From positions 57,345 to 121,344 of the forward strand of contig NZ_NRRN01000002.1 of the NCBI RefSeq assembly GCF_016583625.1: a stretch of DNA of 64,000 nucleotides. The letters are read 5' to 3'. The first letter of the stretch is position 1; each line of letters opens with the position of its first letter. Source of the DNA: Halorhodospira abdelmalekii. Its GTDB lineage: Bacteria; Pseudomonadota; Gammaproteobacteria; Nitrococcales; Halorhodospiraceae. Shown here one piece after another: positions 8,921 through 17,739 of the stretch. The notes below the pieces were generated by a model. It was given only the letters and a program-made list of their open reading frames with translations, was not told the DNA's origin and searched no databases. The position numbers were made by a program, and so were the translations under genes.

Positions 8921-8985
8921 GGTCTGGTCTGGTCTGGTCTGGTCTGGTCTGGTCTGGTCTGGTCTGGTCTGGTCTGGTCTGGTCT
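8921..8985. repeat. 13 perfect copies of the pentamer GGTCT
   Basis: Thirteen uninterrupted GGTCT units (65 bases) lie 124 bases upstream of the nucleotidyltransferase antitoxin gene. The unit length is not a multiple of three and the array is perfect, so slippage is likely. Flanking segments AACGGGGACGGATTTATT (near 8823) and GACTGTCCCC (near 9076) look like the inverted ends of a small mobile repeat that may contain the array. Confidence 0.97.
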
Positions 8986-9109
8986 GCAGCGCGAGCTATC
9001 TGAGGGCGAGCGTCGACTGGCAGTCACTGTTTAACTCGGCTCCCGCGATAACGCTCGATCGTACCCGGAAAACAAGACTGTCCCCTGAGCTGCTATCCCC
9101 TGAACTGCT

Positions 9110-9400
9110 ATGAACAGACAACGTGTTCTCGACCTGCTAAGCCGCAGCAAACCCGACTTGCAGGCCCGTTTCGGCGTGACTCGGCTGGCCCTGTTCGGCT
9201 CGACTGTACGCGATACGGCAAGAATAGACAGCGATATCGATGTGTTGGTGGACTTCGACGGCCCGGCCACCTCCAAACGCTATTTCGGCGTGCAGTTCTA
9301 CCTGGAGGACATGCTCGGCTGTCCAGTCGACCTGGTCACAGAAAAGGCCCTGCGGCCGGAGCTTCGCCCCTACATTGAACAGGAGCGGGTCAATGTCTGA
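9110..9400 (+). CDS. mntA: MNT-domain nucleotidyltransferase (antitoxin of MNT/HEPN pair)
   Basis: A 96-residue minimal nucleotidyltransferase. The GSx10DxD catalytic signature is plain in LALFGSTVRDTARIDSDIDVLVDFDG, and the third acidic residue falls in VDLVTE. In the characterised MntA/HepT systems the nucleotidyltransferase AMPylates a tyrosine of its HEPN partner and so neutralises the toxin. The gene overlaps the HEPN gene by 8 bases (AATGTCTGA), fitting coupled translation with the antitoxin first. Start ATG at 9110. Confidence 0.92.
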   Translation: MNRQRVLDLLSRSKPDLQARFGVTRLALFGSTVRDTARIDSDIDVLVDFDGPATSKRYFGVQFYLEDMLGCPVDLVTEKALRPELRPYIEQERVNV

Positions 9401-9749
9401 TGCCAGACAGCGCGAATGGCGGTTTTACCTCGTCGACATGATTGACTTCGCCGGGAAGGTGCTCGCCTACACCGACGGCCTCGACCAGGCCGGTTTCGTA
9501 GCTAGCAGTCTCACCTACGACGCTACCCTGCGTAATCTGGAACTGATCGGCGAAGCCGCCTCCCATATCCCGGATGAGGTCCGGGCCGCCCATCCTGAAA
9601 TCCCCTGGCGGATGATCATCGCCACCCGCAACCGTCTCATCCACGGCTACCTCGGTATCGACGACGACACCCTTTGGAGCATCGTCCAGGATGATGTGCC
9701 CCAACTGTTGCCGCAGCTCAAGGCGCTGAAAGACGAGGTACAGGCGTGA
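9393..9749 (+). CDS. hepT: HEPN-domain ribonuclease toxin (DUF86)
   Basis: A 118-residue all-helical HEPN protein, start ATG at 9393 inside the end of mntA. The RNase motif Rx4-6H appears as RNRLIHGY near residue 82, and the GEAASHIPDEVRAAHPEIPW stretch is typical of DUF86/HepT. The Tyr after the His (HGY) is the usual target of AMPylation by MntA. Together they form a type VII toxin-antitoxin pair. An upstream frame extending to 9240 is out of context and overlaps mntA; I reject that start. Confidence 0.92.
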   Translation: MSDARQREWRFYLVDMIDFAGKVLAYTDGLDQAGFVASSLTYDATLRNLELIGEAASHIPDEVRAAHPEIPWRMIIATRNRLIHGYLGIDDDTLWSIVQDDVPQLLPQLKALKDEVQA

Positions 9750-9805
9750 GACCCGGCCGGAAACGGGGCACCTTCGTGATCTGTGTGGGTAGCACCGCCA
9801 TCGTC

Positions 9806-10060
9806 TCAAGCCACCGCCGAACTACATCTTGTGCCGTAGGGTGAGGCAGGCAGATGAGTAAGCTTGCCGCAGACCAGGTAACAGATGGTGATCAGATTCT
9901 TGGTGGTGCGAAAGCCTCGAGCGCGGCCCTTGGCGATTTGGATCTGACCGTTCATGCCCTCGACAGAGCCGTTGGACAGGCGCGAGTCGAAGGCATTGAG
10001 GATACCCTGCCAGTGCGCCTTGAGCGTCAGAGCGTCAGCGCTAGGCGCATCTGTCCAAGC
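9806..10060 (-). pseudogene. ISL3-family transposase, C-terminal remnant
   Basis: On the minus strand a frame ending at the TGA at 9806-9808 reads LKAHWQGILNAFDSRLSNGS followed by VEGMNGQIQIAKGRARGFRT and TKNLITICYLVCGKLTHLPA, the conserved end of ISL3 DDE transposases (the final catalytic Glu lies in SVEGMNG). Only about 80 C-terminal residues remain. No start or N-terminal part is present, because the similarity stops about 45 bases short of the duplicated qor segment. This is a dead fragment, probably left by the rearrangement that created the msrA-qor duplication. Confidence 0.85.
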
Positions 10061-10120
10061 TGCTGAGTATGGTCCCGCGTTGGCCCGCGGTAGCGGGCCT
10101 TCGAGCTCCGGGCTCCCGAC

Positions 10121-11125
10121 TCAGCCACTCCCAGCGGCAAGCACCAGCTTGCCCATCACGCCACCGCTCTCGATGCGTCGATGCGCCTCGGCAACGCCCT
10201 CCAAAGGGAAGGTTTCGGCGACATGGACACGCAGGCGGCCGTCGGCAAGCCGGCTGGCACACTCACTCAGGATCGCGGTTTGCTGTCGGCGTCCCGCATC
10301 GTCGCCAAGAGCCATCGGCGTCACCATCAGTTCCTGTGCCACGGTGAGGTTGTGGAGTCGGGCGTGCGGCCAGTCCATCTCTTCCGGCAGTGCGAGGATG
10401 GTGACTAGGCGGCCGTAGGTAGCCAGCGCGTGCAGTGAGCGGGTACAGACGGCGCCGCCGACGGTATCCAAGACCAAATCGACGCCACGGCCCCCGGTGT
10501 GGGCCAAGACCGCCGCAACGAAGTCCTCGTCGCGGTACCGAATGACGTGCGCCGCGCCGAGATCCCGCACGAACTGAGCCTTGGTGTCGTCGCTGACCGT
10601 TGTCAGCACCTCTGCACCGGCCTCGCGCGCTAGCTGAATGGCGATGTGGCCGACACCGCCGGCACCGGCGTGGATCAGCACCGACTCCCCTCGCTGCAGC
10701 CGTCCACGATCAAAGAGCCCTTCCCACGCCGTAAGCGCTGCCAGCGGCATAGCGGCTGCAGTGTTGCAGTCGACCGAGTCCGGGATCGGTACCACGTAGC
10801 GCGCATCGACGCTCGTGTACTCGGCATAGTTACCAGGCTCCAGACCGATGCCGCCGTTGAAGAAGAGCACCCGCTGGCCCACCGCCACAGCATCGACTCC
10901 GTCGCCTGCCGCAGTCACTGTGCCAGCGCCGTCGCAGCCGAGAATGGCAGGCAGCGTTCCACCCGGGAAGAGTGGGCCGCGCTGGCGCTGTTTGGCATCG
11001 ATCGGATTGACGCCGGCTGCTGCTACGCGAACCTGAACCCGTCCTCGCTCCGCCTCCGGTGTAGCGACTTCGGTAAGCTGCAGTGCTTCAGGGCCGCCGG
11101 GCTCAAAGAGTTTCACACATTGCAT
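10121..11125 (-). CDS. qor: NADPH:quinone oxidoreductase (zeta-crystallin-like MDR)
   Basis: A 334-residue medium-chain dehydrogenase/reductase of the zinc-free quinone reductase type. It should reduce quinones or reactive enals/enones with NADPH. The N-terminal GroES-like domain ([50 protein letters not shown]) lacks the structural Cys set of zinc ADHs. The cofactor domain carries HAGAGGVGHIAIQLAREAGA and ends with FPLEGVAEAHRRIESGGVMGKLVL. The ATG at 11125 overlaps the end of msrA by 13 bases, so msrA and qor are one operon, plausibly an oxidative-damage unit. The downstream 80% is duplicated in the chimeric gene at 5779-6687. Confidence 0.92.
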   Translation of the reverse strand: MQCVKLFEPGGPEALQLTEVATPEAERGRVQVRVAAAGVNPIDAKQRQRGPLFPGGTLPAILGCDGAGTVTAAGDGVDAVAVGQRVLFFNGGIGLEPGNYAEYTSVDARYVVPIPDSVDCNTAAAMPLAALTAWEGLFDRGRLQRGESVLIHAGAGGVGHIAIQLAREAGAEVLTTVSDDTKAQFVRDLGAAHVIRYRDEDFVAAVLAHTGGRGVDLVLDTVGGAVCTRSLHALATYGRLVTILALPEEMDWPHARLHNLTVAQELMVTPMALGDDAGRRQQTAILSECASRLADGRLRVHVAETFPLEGVAEAHRRIESGGVMGKLVLAAGSG

Positions 11126-11667
11126 GTTTTTTCTCCGCCATCGAACAAGTGAGGAAAGCGCTCGCGGGCACGGGCGATCTTCGGTGCGATCATCGAGCGG
11201 CAGTAAGGCGCCTCCGGTGCCGCCTCGTAGTAGCGCTGATGCACGGCTTCCGCCGGATAGAAGAGGGTCAGCGGAGCCAATTCGGTGACGATGGGGGAGG
11301 GGTAGGCCCCCGCTGCCTCCAACTCGCCGATGACCGCCTCGGCGGTGCGCCGCTGCTCCGCGTCGGCATAGAGGATGATCGAACGGTACTGCGGCCCGAC
11401 ATCGGGGCCTTGGCGATCCCGCTGCGTCGGGTCGTGGATGGCAAAGAAGAGCTCGAGCAGCGCCCGCTCCTCAATCCGTTCCGGGTCAAAGTGCACCTGC
11501 ACCACCTCGGCGTGGCCGGTGCGACCGCTGCAGACCTCGCGGTAGCTCGGGTCGGGTGTCTTGCCACCGGCGTAGCCGGAGAGGGCTTGGTGTACGGCAG
11601 GAAGCTGCTGGAAGACGCCCTCGATGCACCAGAAACAGCCGCCGCCAACCGTGATCGTGTGTGACAT
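11113..11667 (-). CDS. msrA: Peptide methionine sulfoxide reductase A
   Basis: Reduces methionine-S-sulfoxide in proteins and free methionine. The ATG at 11667 gives [20 protein letters not shown] with the catalytic Cys in GCFWC. Next come [62 protein letters not shown] and a C-terminal [11 protein letters not shown] cysteine that can act in recycling. At 184 residues it is a full-length family member. The frame is open further upstream to 11856, but that extension reads through 18-bp tandem repeats and is not coding. First gene of the msrA-qor operon. Confidence 0.94.
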   Translation of the reverse strand: MSHTITVGGGCFWCIEGVFQQLPAVHQALSGYAGGKTPDPSYREVCSGRTGHAEVVQVHFDPERIEERALLELFFAIHDPTQRDRQGPDVGPQYRSIILYADAEQRRTAEAVIGELEAAGAYPSPIVTELAPLTLFYPAEAVHQRYYEAAPEAPYCRSMIAPKIARARERFPHLFDGGEKTCNV

Positions 11668-11721
11668 CGGATGATCCTCGTTTCCGAACCTGGATTCTCG
11701 TCGTGGGCCTTGATCATTTCT

Positions 11722-11775
11722 TGGTCCACCAGCCTGCCATGGTCCACCAGCCTGCCATGGTCCACCAGCCTGCCA
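11722..11775. repeat. Three perfect 18-bp tandem copies
   Basis: The unit TGGTCCACCAGCCTGCCA is repeated three times without error between the msrA start and the ferredoxin gene. Directly downstream (11796-11817) is the second copy of the REP-like string found at 3920. Confidence 0.95.
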
Positions 11776-11900
11776 CGCAGTGGAGGACGCCGGCGCTCCC
11801 AGGAGAAGTGCTCGACCACCGCCATGCTTCCAAAAGCGCTTGTATCCATTCCTCAAGTGCGTTATCCCTTAGAGAGATCATAGAGATGAGGAATGATGTC

Positions 11901-12179
11901 ATGAGCGCTTATCTTGAAGGCTACCGCAAGGATGGCACCACCTGGGTGCCCGAATTTATTACCGCCCTCTCCTCAGATATCTGCATCGGCTGTGGTCGCT
12001 GTTTCAAGGCTTGTACGCAGAGCGTGTTGGACCTGGTGGAAGAAGAGGATGAGGACGAGGACGATGAAATCCGCATGTACATGACCATCGCTAGCGATGG
12101 CTCGTGTATTGGATGTAAGGCTTGTGCCGCGGCCTGCCCTAAGGAGTGCTTTGAGCATGCCCCGCTAGCCGTCGAATAG
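11901..12179 (+). CDS. fdxB: Ferredoxin III, nif-type (2x[4Fe-4S])
   Basis: A 92-residue ferredoxin (start ATG 11901, GAGGA ribosome site; an in-frame ATG at 11886 is the alternative). The sequence [19 protein letters not shown], then [15 protein letters not shown] and a C-terminal [17 protein letters not shown], matches the nif-specific ferredoxin III family (FdxB), with two CxxCxxCxxxC(P) motifs separated by an acidic stretch [10 protein letters not shown]. It should carry low-potential electrons, classically to nitrogenase or for FeS cofactor assembly. No nif structural genes are nearby; nifQ is 25 kb away. It might also partner the ferredoxin-domain-less IorA, which is speculation. Confidence 0.88.
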   Translation: MSAYLEGYRKDGTTWVPEFITALSSDICIGCGRCFKACTQSVLDLVEEEDEDEDDEIRMYMTIASDGSCIGCKACAAACPKECFEHAPLAVE

Positions 12180-12225
12180 CGGAGAGTACCGGGTCAAGCA
12201 CAAGATCACCAGGTCAAGCGCAAGA

Positions 12226-13320
12226 TCACGTGTAGCCACTCGGGAGCAGGAAGAGGAGCAGCAGCACACCGAGCCACAGCCAAGCGCCGCGTCCGACGAG
12301 GCGCACGGCGGCGGTGATCGCTGACTCATCAAGCGCCCCCCCGGCAGTAGCGTGTCCCTGCCGGGCGTCGGTGTCGGTGCCAGATATGTTGTCATAGCAC
12401 CGGTTGGCACTCGCCCCCCACCACGGCCCCAGGCGCGGTCGGCGATGGAGGCCGTCGGGATAGGGAGCAGTCCCGCCGAGGCGAACGCCCAGAGCCAGCG
12501 CACCGGCGCCGATCACTATTCCAGGGTTGACCCCGGGCCAGGAGCGGGCCTGGCGGCGTGCGCAGCGCCAGATACGAATGGGATGCCGGCTGCACAAGGC
12601 GTAAGTGAACGCGGTGAGACGGGCCGGTAAGTAGCCGAGTAGATCGTCGCAGCGGGCAGCCGCCCAACCGAAGTCGTTAAAACGTGCGTTGCGGTAGCCC
12701 CACATGGCATCGAGCGTGTTGACTAATCGGTGCAGCAGTGCGCCGGGGGCGCCAGCAATCGCGAACCAGAAGAGCGTGGCGAAGAGAGCGTCGTTGCCGT
12801 TCTCCAGGACCGACTCGGTGGTTGCAGCCGCGATGGCCGGTGGCTGCATGGATGTCGTATCACGGCTGACCAGGGCGCCGACCGCCCGCCGGGCGGCGTT
12901 CAGATCCTTGCTTGGATCCTTGCTTGGATCTTTGCTTGGATCGCTGCCCAGACCGCTGCCCAGACCGCTGCCCAGACCGCTGCCGCCACTGCGGGCCGTG
13001 CGAAGGGCCTCGCGGACCGCCTCCGCGTGTTCGCGCAGGCTGTGCCAGCCGATACAGAAAAAGAGGACCAGCAGCTCCAGCAGCCAGCCGTAGGGGTGGT
13101 GGCTCACCCAGAAGAGGAGCATGACCAACGGCAAGACCAAAAGTCCCACCGCGACGGCGCCGGCGGCACGCCGCCGCCCAGCCGACCAGCATGGCCGATT
13201 GAGCCGCTGCTCTAGGCGCTCCGCTTGGTTGCCGAAGGCGCATAGTGGATGGCCACGATGCGGTTCACCGAATACCGTATCAAGCAGCCAGGCGGCGAGT
13301 AGCACCAGAGCTTGACTCAT
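12226..13320 (-). CDS. cbiB: Adenosylcobinamide-phosphate synthase (cobalamin biosynthesis)
   Basis: Integral membrane enzyme that joins adenosylcobyric acid to (R)-1-amino-2-propanol phosphate. Family hallmarks: LLAAWLLDTVFGEPHRGHPLCAFGNQAERLE at the N-terminus, SRDTTSMQPPAIAAATTESVLENGNDALFATLFWFAIAGAPGALLHRLVNTLDAMWGYRN in the middle, and a C-terminal PNPGIVIGAGA-like segment (here VNPGIVIGAGALALGVRLGG). About 364 residues, somewhat long, because of a repeat insertion after residue about 112 made of GSGL and DPSK units. No cobalamin riboswitch is apparent upstream. The gene stands alone on this strand. Confidence 0.92.
   Translation of the reverse strand: MSQALVLLAAWLLDTVFGEPHRGHPLCAFGNQAERLEQRLNRPCWSAGRRRAAGAVAVGLLVLPLVMLLFWVSHHPYGWLLELLVLFFCIGWHSLREHAEAVREALRTARSGGSGLGSGLGSGLGSDPSKDPSKDPSKDLNAARRAVGALVSRDTTSMQPPAIAAATTESVLENGNDALFATLFWFAIAGAPGALLHRLVNTLDAMWGYRNARFNDFGWAAARCDDLLGYLPARLTAFTYALCSRHPIRIWRCARRQARSWPGVNPGIVIGAGALALGVRLGGTAPYPDGLHRRPRLGPWWGASANRCYDNISGTDTDARQGHATAGGALDESAITAAVRLVGRGAWLWLGVLLLLFLLPSGYT
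12904..12979. repeat. Two adjacent 12-bp tandem repeat arrays inside cbiB
   Basis: Three units of ATCCTTGCTTGG (12904-12939, the third with one change) are followed by three perfect units of CTGCCCAGACCG (12944-12979). On the coding strand they specify GSGLGSGLGSGL and DPSKDPSKDPSK. A 12-base unit keeps the frame, so copy-number change would alter loop length without inactivating CbiB. Confidence 0.93.
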
Positions 13321-13404
13321 CGGTTGCTTCCTTTCACTTCATGACCTGTTGCAAATGTAGCGGCACATTGGCCACTCTCCCTGGTCAACCCAGCCTGCTT
13401 TCAC

Positions 13405-13435
13405 AAGCTCCCGCCTTTAGGCGGGGGTAGTTGAC
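13405..13435 (+). mobile_element. Solitary IS200/IS605-type terminal hairpin
   Basis: CCCGCC-TTTA-GGCGGG (13410-13425) followed by GGTAGTTGAC resembles the 3' ends of IS200/IS605-group elements (the end of the TnpB guide RNA). No tnpA or tnpB frame is nearby, so this is a solo end or a PATE-like miniature element. It lies in the 270-bp intergenic region between cbiB and the coiled-coil gene; nothing else is recognised in that region. Confidence 0.6.
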
Positions 13436-13592
13436 GCGGAAGCAAGGCCGGGTTTGGTTGTAAGTCCTTGCCACGTGAAACGAATCCGCTGCAAAGGCCC
13501 CGGGATTCGGTTAGGCTATCAGAGTGTCAGTTAGGCCGACGAAATACCACGCAGGTGCTTGGGTTCCCGACTGATTGCCGGAGCGCTCCGCC

Positions 13593-13910
13593 ATGACTTC
13601 AGCTGTTGCCTTCTATGAAGCCCTGACCTCAGCGCCGGATGACCGGACTCGCGCGCGGATCATTGCCGAGGCGTTCGAGCGTCTTGAGGATCGTTATCCA
13701 CACCTCCCCGATCTGGCAACGCAGGCCCATCTGCGCGAGACCGAGTTGCGGCTACAAAAGGAGATCGAGCAGATCCGCGCCGATCTGAAGCTCGATATTG
13801 AGCAGTTGCGCACTGAGACGGTGCGGATCAAGTCGGACTTGCTGAAGTGGCTGGTGCCGCTGCTGCTCGGTCAGGTGGCGCTGATCGTAGCGTTGATGAA
13901 GTTGCTTTAG
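13593..13910 (+). CDS. Coiled-coil protein with C-terminal membrane anchor
   Basis: A 105-residue protein: a helical N-terminal half (FYEALTSAPDDRTRARIIAEAFERLEDRY), a heptad-like coiled coil (about residues 50-85, RETELRLQKEIEQIRADLKLDIEQLRTETVRIKSDL) and a single C-terminal membrane helix (LLKWLVPLLLGQVALIVALMKLL). The layout resembles the DUF1640/CCDC90-like bacterial proteins, often found beside toxin-antitoxin or stress genes. I prefer the ATG at 13593, with GGAG 9 bases upstream, to the TTG at 13575. Function unknown; a membrane-tethered oligomer is the safest statement. Confidence 0.72.
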   Translation: MTSAVAFYEALTSAPDDRTRARIIAEAFERLEDRYPHLPDLATQAHLRETELRLQKEIEQIRADLKLDIEQLRTETVRIKSDLLKWLVPLLLGQVALIVALMKLL

Positions 13911-13969
13911 CAAGGGGCGTGATGGAGGGCGCGCAGGGGAAGGGCTTGAGCGTCTGCGTCTCTTTTATT

Positions 13970-13992
13970 AGAATAAATCTCGAAAGTATTCT
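13970..13992. promoter_or_regulatory. Inverted repeat upstream of katG, possible operator
   Basis: AGAATA and TATTCT form a perfect 6-bp inverted repeat with an 11-base spacer, about 110 bases before the katG start, in an otherwise GC-rich segment. Peroxide-responsive regulators (OxyR, PerR) bind AT-rich dyads before katG genes in other bacteria. The match to either consensus is incomplete, so assignment is open. Confidence 0.35.
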
Positions 13993-14086
13993 CGTGACAC
14001 TCGCTTCCGCGGGTGTGGTGCTGCATGCAGTTCGGCGGGATGTTAGGTTTTGATGAGTCCGACCGTATGGTTGGCGGAGCAACTAA

Positions 14087-16285
<2,199 letters not shown>

Positions 16286-16851
16286 GCGGTCCTGAGCGGT
16301 CCGGCCTAGGCTGGATCGCTCGATGAAGCGGTGGGGGCGGGCCGGCGAGTGGTGGGCAAGCGCATCACGAAGTCCTTGCCCGCCATTTTTTTTGCTTTTT
16401 CAGCCGGTGTCGCAGCTGCCGGTGCTGCTTATCGGTGAGTCAGCCCGCGTCCCGTGTGCTCGGCAATTTTATCCACAGAACCTGTGGATAACTCTGTGGA
16501 AGAACCTTGGGTAGTTGTGCCGAGGCCGCGCCAGCTGCGACTTTTGACGCACTGGTTAAAGGTTGCCCGCTAGGCATGCCTCTTTGTATTTCAGTCGGTT
16601 ATGAATGGCCTTGTGCGATCAATGGGTTGCTGAGCTGGATCGGCAGGCAGCGCTATTGTCAACAGCGCGCTGTGGATAAGAAAACTCTCTCGGCATATGG
16701 ATTAGTGCCCGCTTATCGGTATCATGGTGCCGGTGTGGTGGTATCTATCTGCCCCGGAGCGCAGTGTCCTGGAGCGCTGCGTACCGGATCGGCGGAGCAA
16801 AAAAAACAGCGTCCACTGGAGCGGACTGAAGAGGGAAAGCGGAGCTTTGTA
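16286..16851. other. Non-coding region with DnaA boxes and an AT-rich tract
   Basis: A 566-base stretch between katG and the receiver-PilZ gene without a believable gene; the frame open from 16507 only extends the downstream gene backwards with no family similarity. It contains a T-rich tract (16386-16402), three perfect DnaA boxes (see next entry), a further near-match TGTGGAAGA at 16495-16503, and scattered short AT-rich patches. It has the ingredients of a replication-control region. Confidence 0.55.
16469..16679. promoter_or_regulatory. Cluster of three perfect DnaA boxes
   Basis: TTATCCACA at 16469-16477 and its reverse complement TGTGGATAA at 16483-16491 form a head-to-head pair with a 5-base gap. 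Another TGTGGATAA lies at 16671-16679. All match the R1-type consensus exactly. Such a density is not expected by chance in GC-rich DNA. Candidate roles are oriC, a DnaA-titration or reactivation site, or DnaA control of the gene at 16852. Confidence 0.75.
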
Positions 16852-17670
16852 ATGCTGGAGAACGAAACCGTCTTGGTGGTCGACGACTCATCGACTGCAC
16901 GACGCATCACCTCGGACATGCTGCGCCGCTATCTCAAGTGCCGCAAGCTCTTTGAGGCGCACGATGGCAGCTCAGCCCTAAAGGTGCTTGAGCAGTACAG
17001 TGCGGAGATCGGTTGGGTCTTTTGCGACTGGGAGATGCCCCCGCCGACCGGGGATGAACTGCTGCACAAGATCCGTGCGACCCCGGAGTGGGAGCAGCTT
17101 CGCTTTGTCATGGTGACTAGCCGCGCCGATCGTGAGTCGCTGCTTGCGGCAGTCGAGGCCGGGGTCGATGCTTATATCGTTAAGCCGTTTACCACCAAGA
17201 CGGTCATCGCGGCGATTCAGCGAGTCATGCAGCGCGCTGAACGGCGGCGGGCCGATCGCCTTCAGCCGCTGGAAAAGATCGCTGTCACCGTCGAGCCGGA
17301 GGGTGGTGGCGATGGGGGCGGTTTCACCGGGCGTTTGGTCGATATCTCGGCGACGGGGGCACGCATCCGTACCGAGTCTTCGATGGGGCGTGGCCTACTC
17401 TGGGTTTACGATAACGTGGGGGTGCGAATCGAGTCTCCACAGGGCGAAGAGGGCGGGCGCGAGGGAAAGACACAGGTACAGGAGCTGCGCCTGCCCTGCG
17501 AAGTCGTACGCATCGAAGCCGAGCGGTCGCAGCGACGCGGAGGTGCAGGCAAGCGTGATACCGTCGATATCGCGGTCCACTTTGCCGAAACCCTCGACAG
17601 TGCGCTGCAAGGCCAGCTCTACGCCTTAATCCAGCGCTTTGTTCAGCAGAGCACGGTGCCCAACGAATAG
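16852..17670 (+). CDS. Response regulator receiver fused to a PilZ domain
   Basis: A 272-residue protein, start ATG 16852 with GGAG 6 bases upstream. Residues about 1-125 are a CheY-like receiver: VLVVDDSSTARRI with the acidic pair, phosphoacceptor Asp in WVFCDWEMPPPTGDEL, Thr/Ser in VMVTSRAD, and Lys in YIVKPFTTKT. Residues about 160-265 resemble a PilZ domain (FTGRLVDISATGARIRT, the DxSxxG core; the preceding RxxxR is weak, ERRRADR). It probably couples a phosphorelay to c-di-GMP output, perhaps in motility or surface behaviour. It is single, and convergent with fccB. No cognate kinase adjoins it. Confidence 0.85.
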   Translation: MLENETVLVVDDSSTARRITSDMLRRYLKCRKLFEAHDGSSALKVLEQYSAEIGWVFCDWEMPPPTGDELLHKIRATPEWEQLRFVMVTSRADRESLLAAVEAGVDAYIVKPFTTKTVIAAIQRVMQRAERRRADRLQPLEKIAVTVEPEGGGDGGGFTGRLVDISATGARIRTESSMGRGLLWVYDNVGVRIESPQGEEGGREGKTQVQELRLPCEVVRIEAERSQRRGGAGKRDTVDIAVHFAETLDSALQGQLYALIQRFVQQSTVPNE

Positions 17671-17689
17671 CGGTAGCGAAGCCGACAAA

Positions 17690-17725
17690 GCCCCTGCCCA
17701 AGCGGTACCGACTGCAGGCAGGGGC
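17690..17725. terminator. Bidirectional hairpin between convergent genes
   Basis: GCCCCTGCC and GGCAGGGGC form a perfect 9-bp stem around an 18-base loop, exactly between the convergent receiver-PilZ gene and fccB. There is no clear T-run, so termination strength is uncertain. Confidence 0.55.
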
Positions 17726-17739
17726 CGTCGATTGACCAG

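Larger units (their letters stand above)
10105..11700. repeat. Right (complete) copy of the msrA-qor segmental duplication
   Basis: This copy retains both complete genes. Bases 10105-10940 and 11574-11667, plus weaker similarity to about 11700, correspond to the left copy at 5763-6720. The two copies are direct repeats about 4.3 kb apart, so recombination between them could delete or amplify the symporter and mntA/hepT segment. Confidence 0.88.

Noticed and set aside
8921..8985. CRISPR array
   Set aside because: The unit is 5 bases with no spacers, and no cas genes are present. No other spaced repeats were found in the window.
8784..9113. Plus-strand frame with a repeated LVWSG peptide
   Set aside because: The peptide is just the translated GGTCT array; no start or family support.
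9954..10418. Plus-strand frames over the qor copy and ISL3 fragment
   Set aside because: Shadows of qor and of the transposase remnant; near-identical frames recur at 5756 because of the duplication.
11668..11856. N-terminal extension of msrA
   Set aside because: It is the translation of 18-bp tandem repeats and the REP-like string; the MsrA family starts at 11667.
13321..13592. Cobalamin riboswitch upstream of cbiB
   Set aside because: Conserved B12-box and adjoining elements were not found on the minus strand; only the IS605-like hairpin is present.
16507..16851. 115-codon N-terminal extension of the receiver-PilZ gene
   Set aside because: It covers the DnaA boxes and AT-rich tract and has no similarity; the receiver domain begins at the ATG at 16852 with its own ribosome site.
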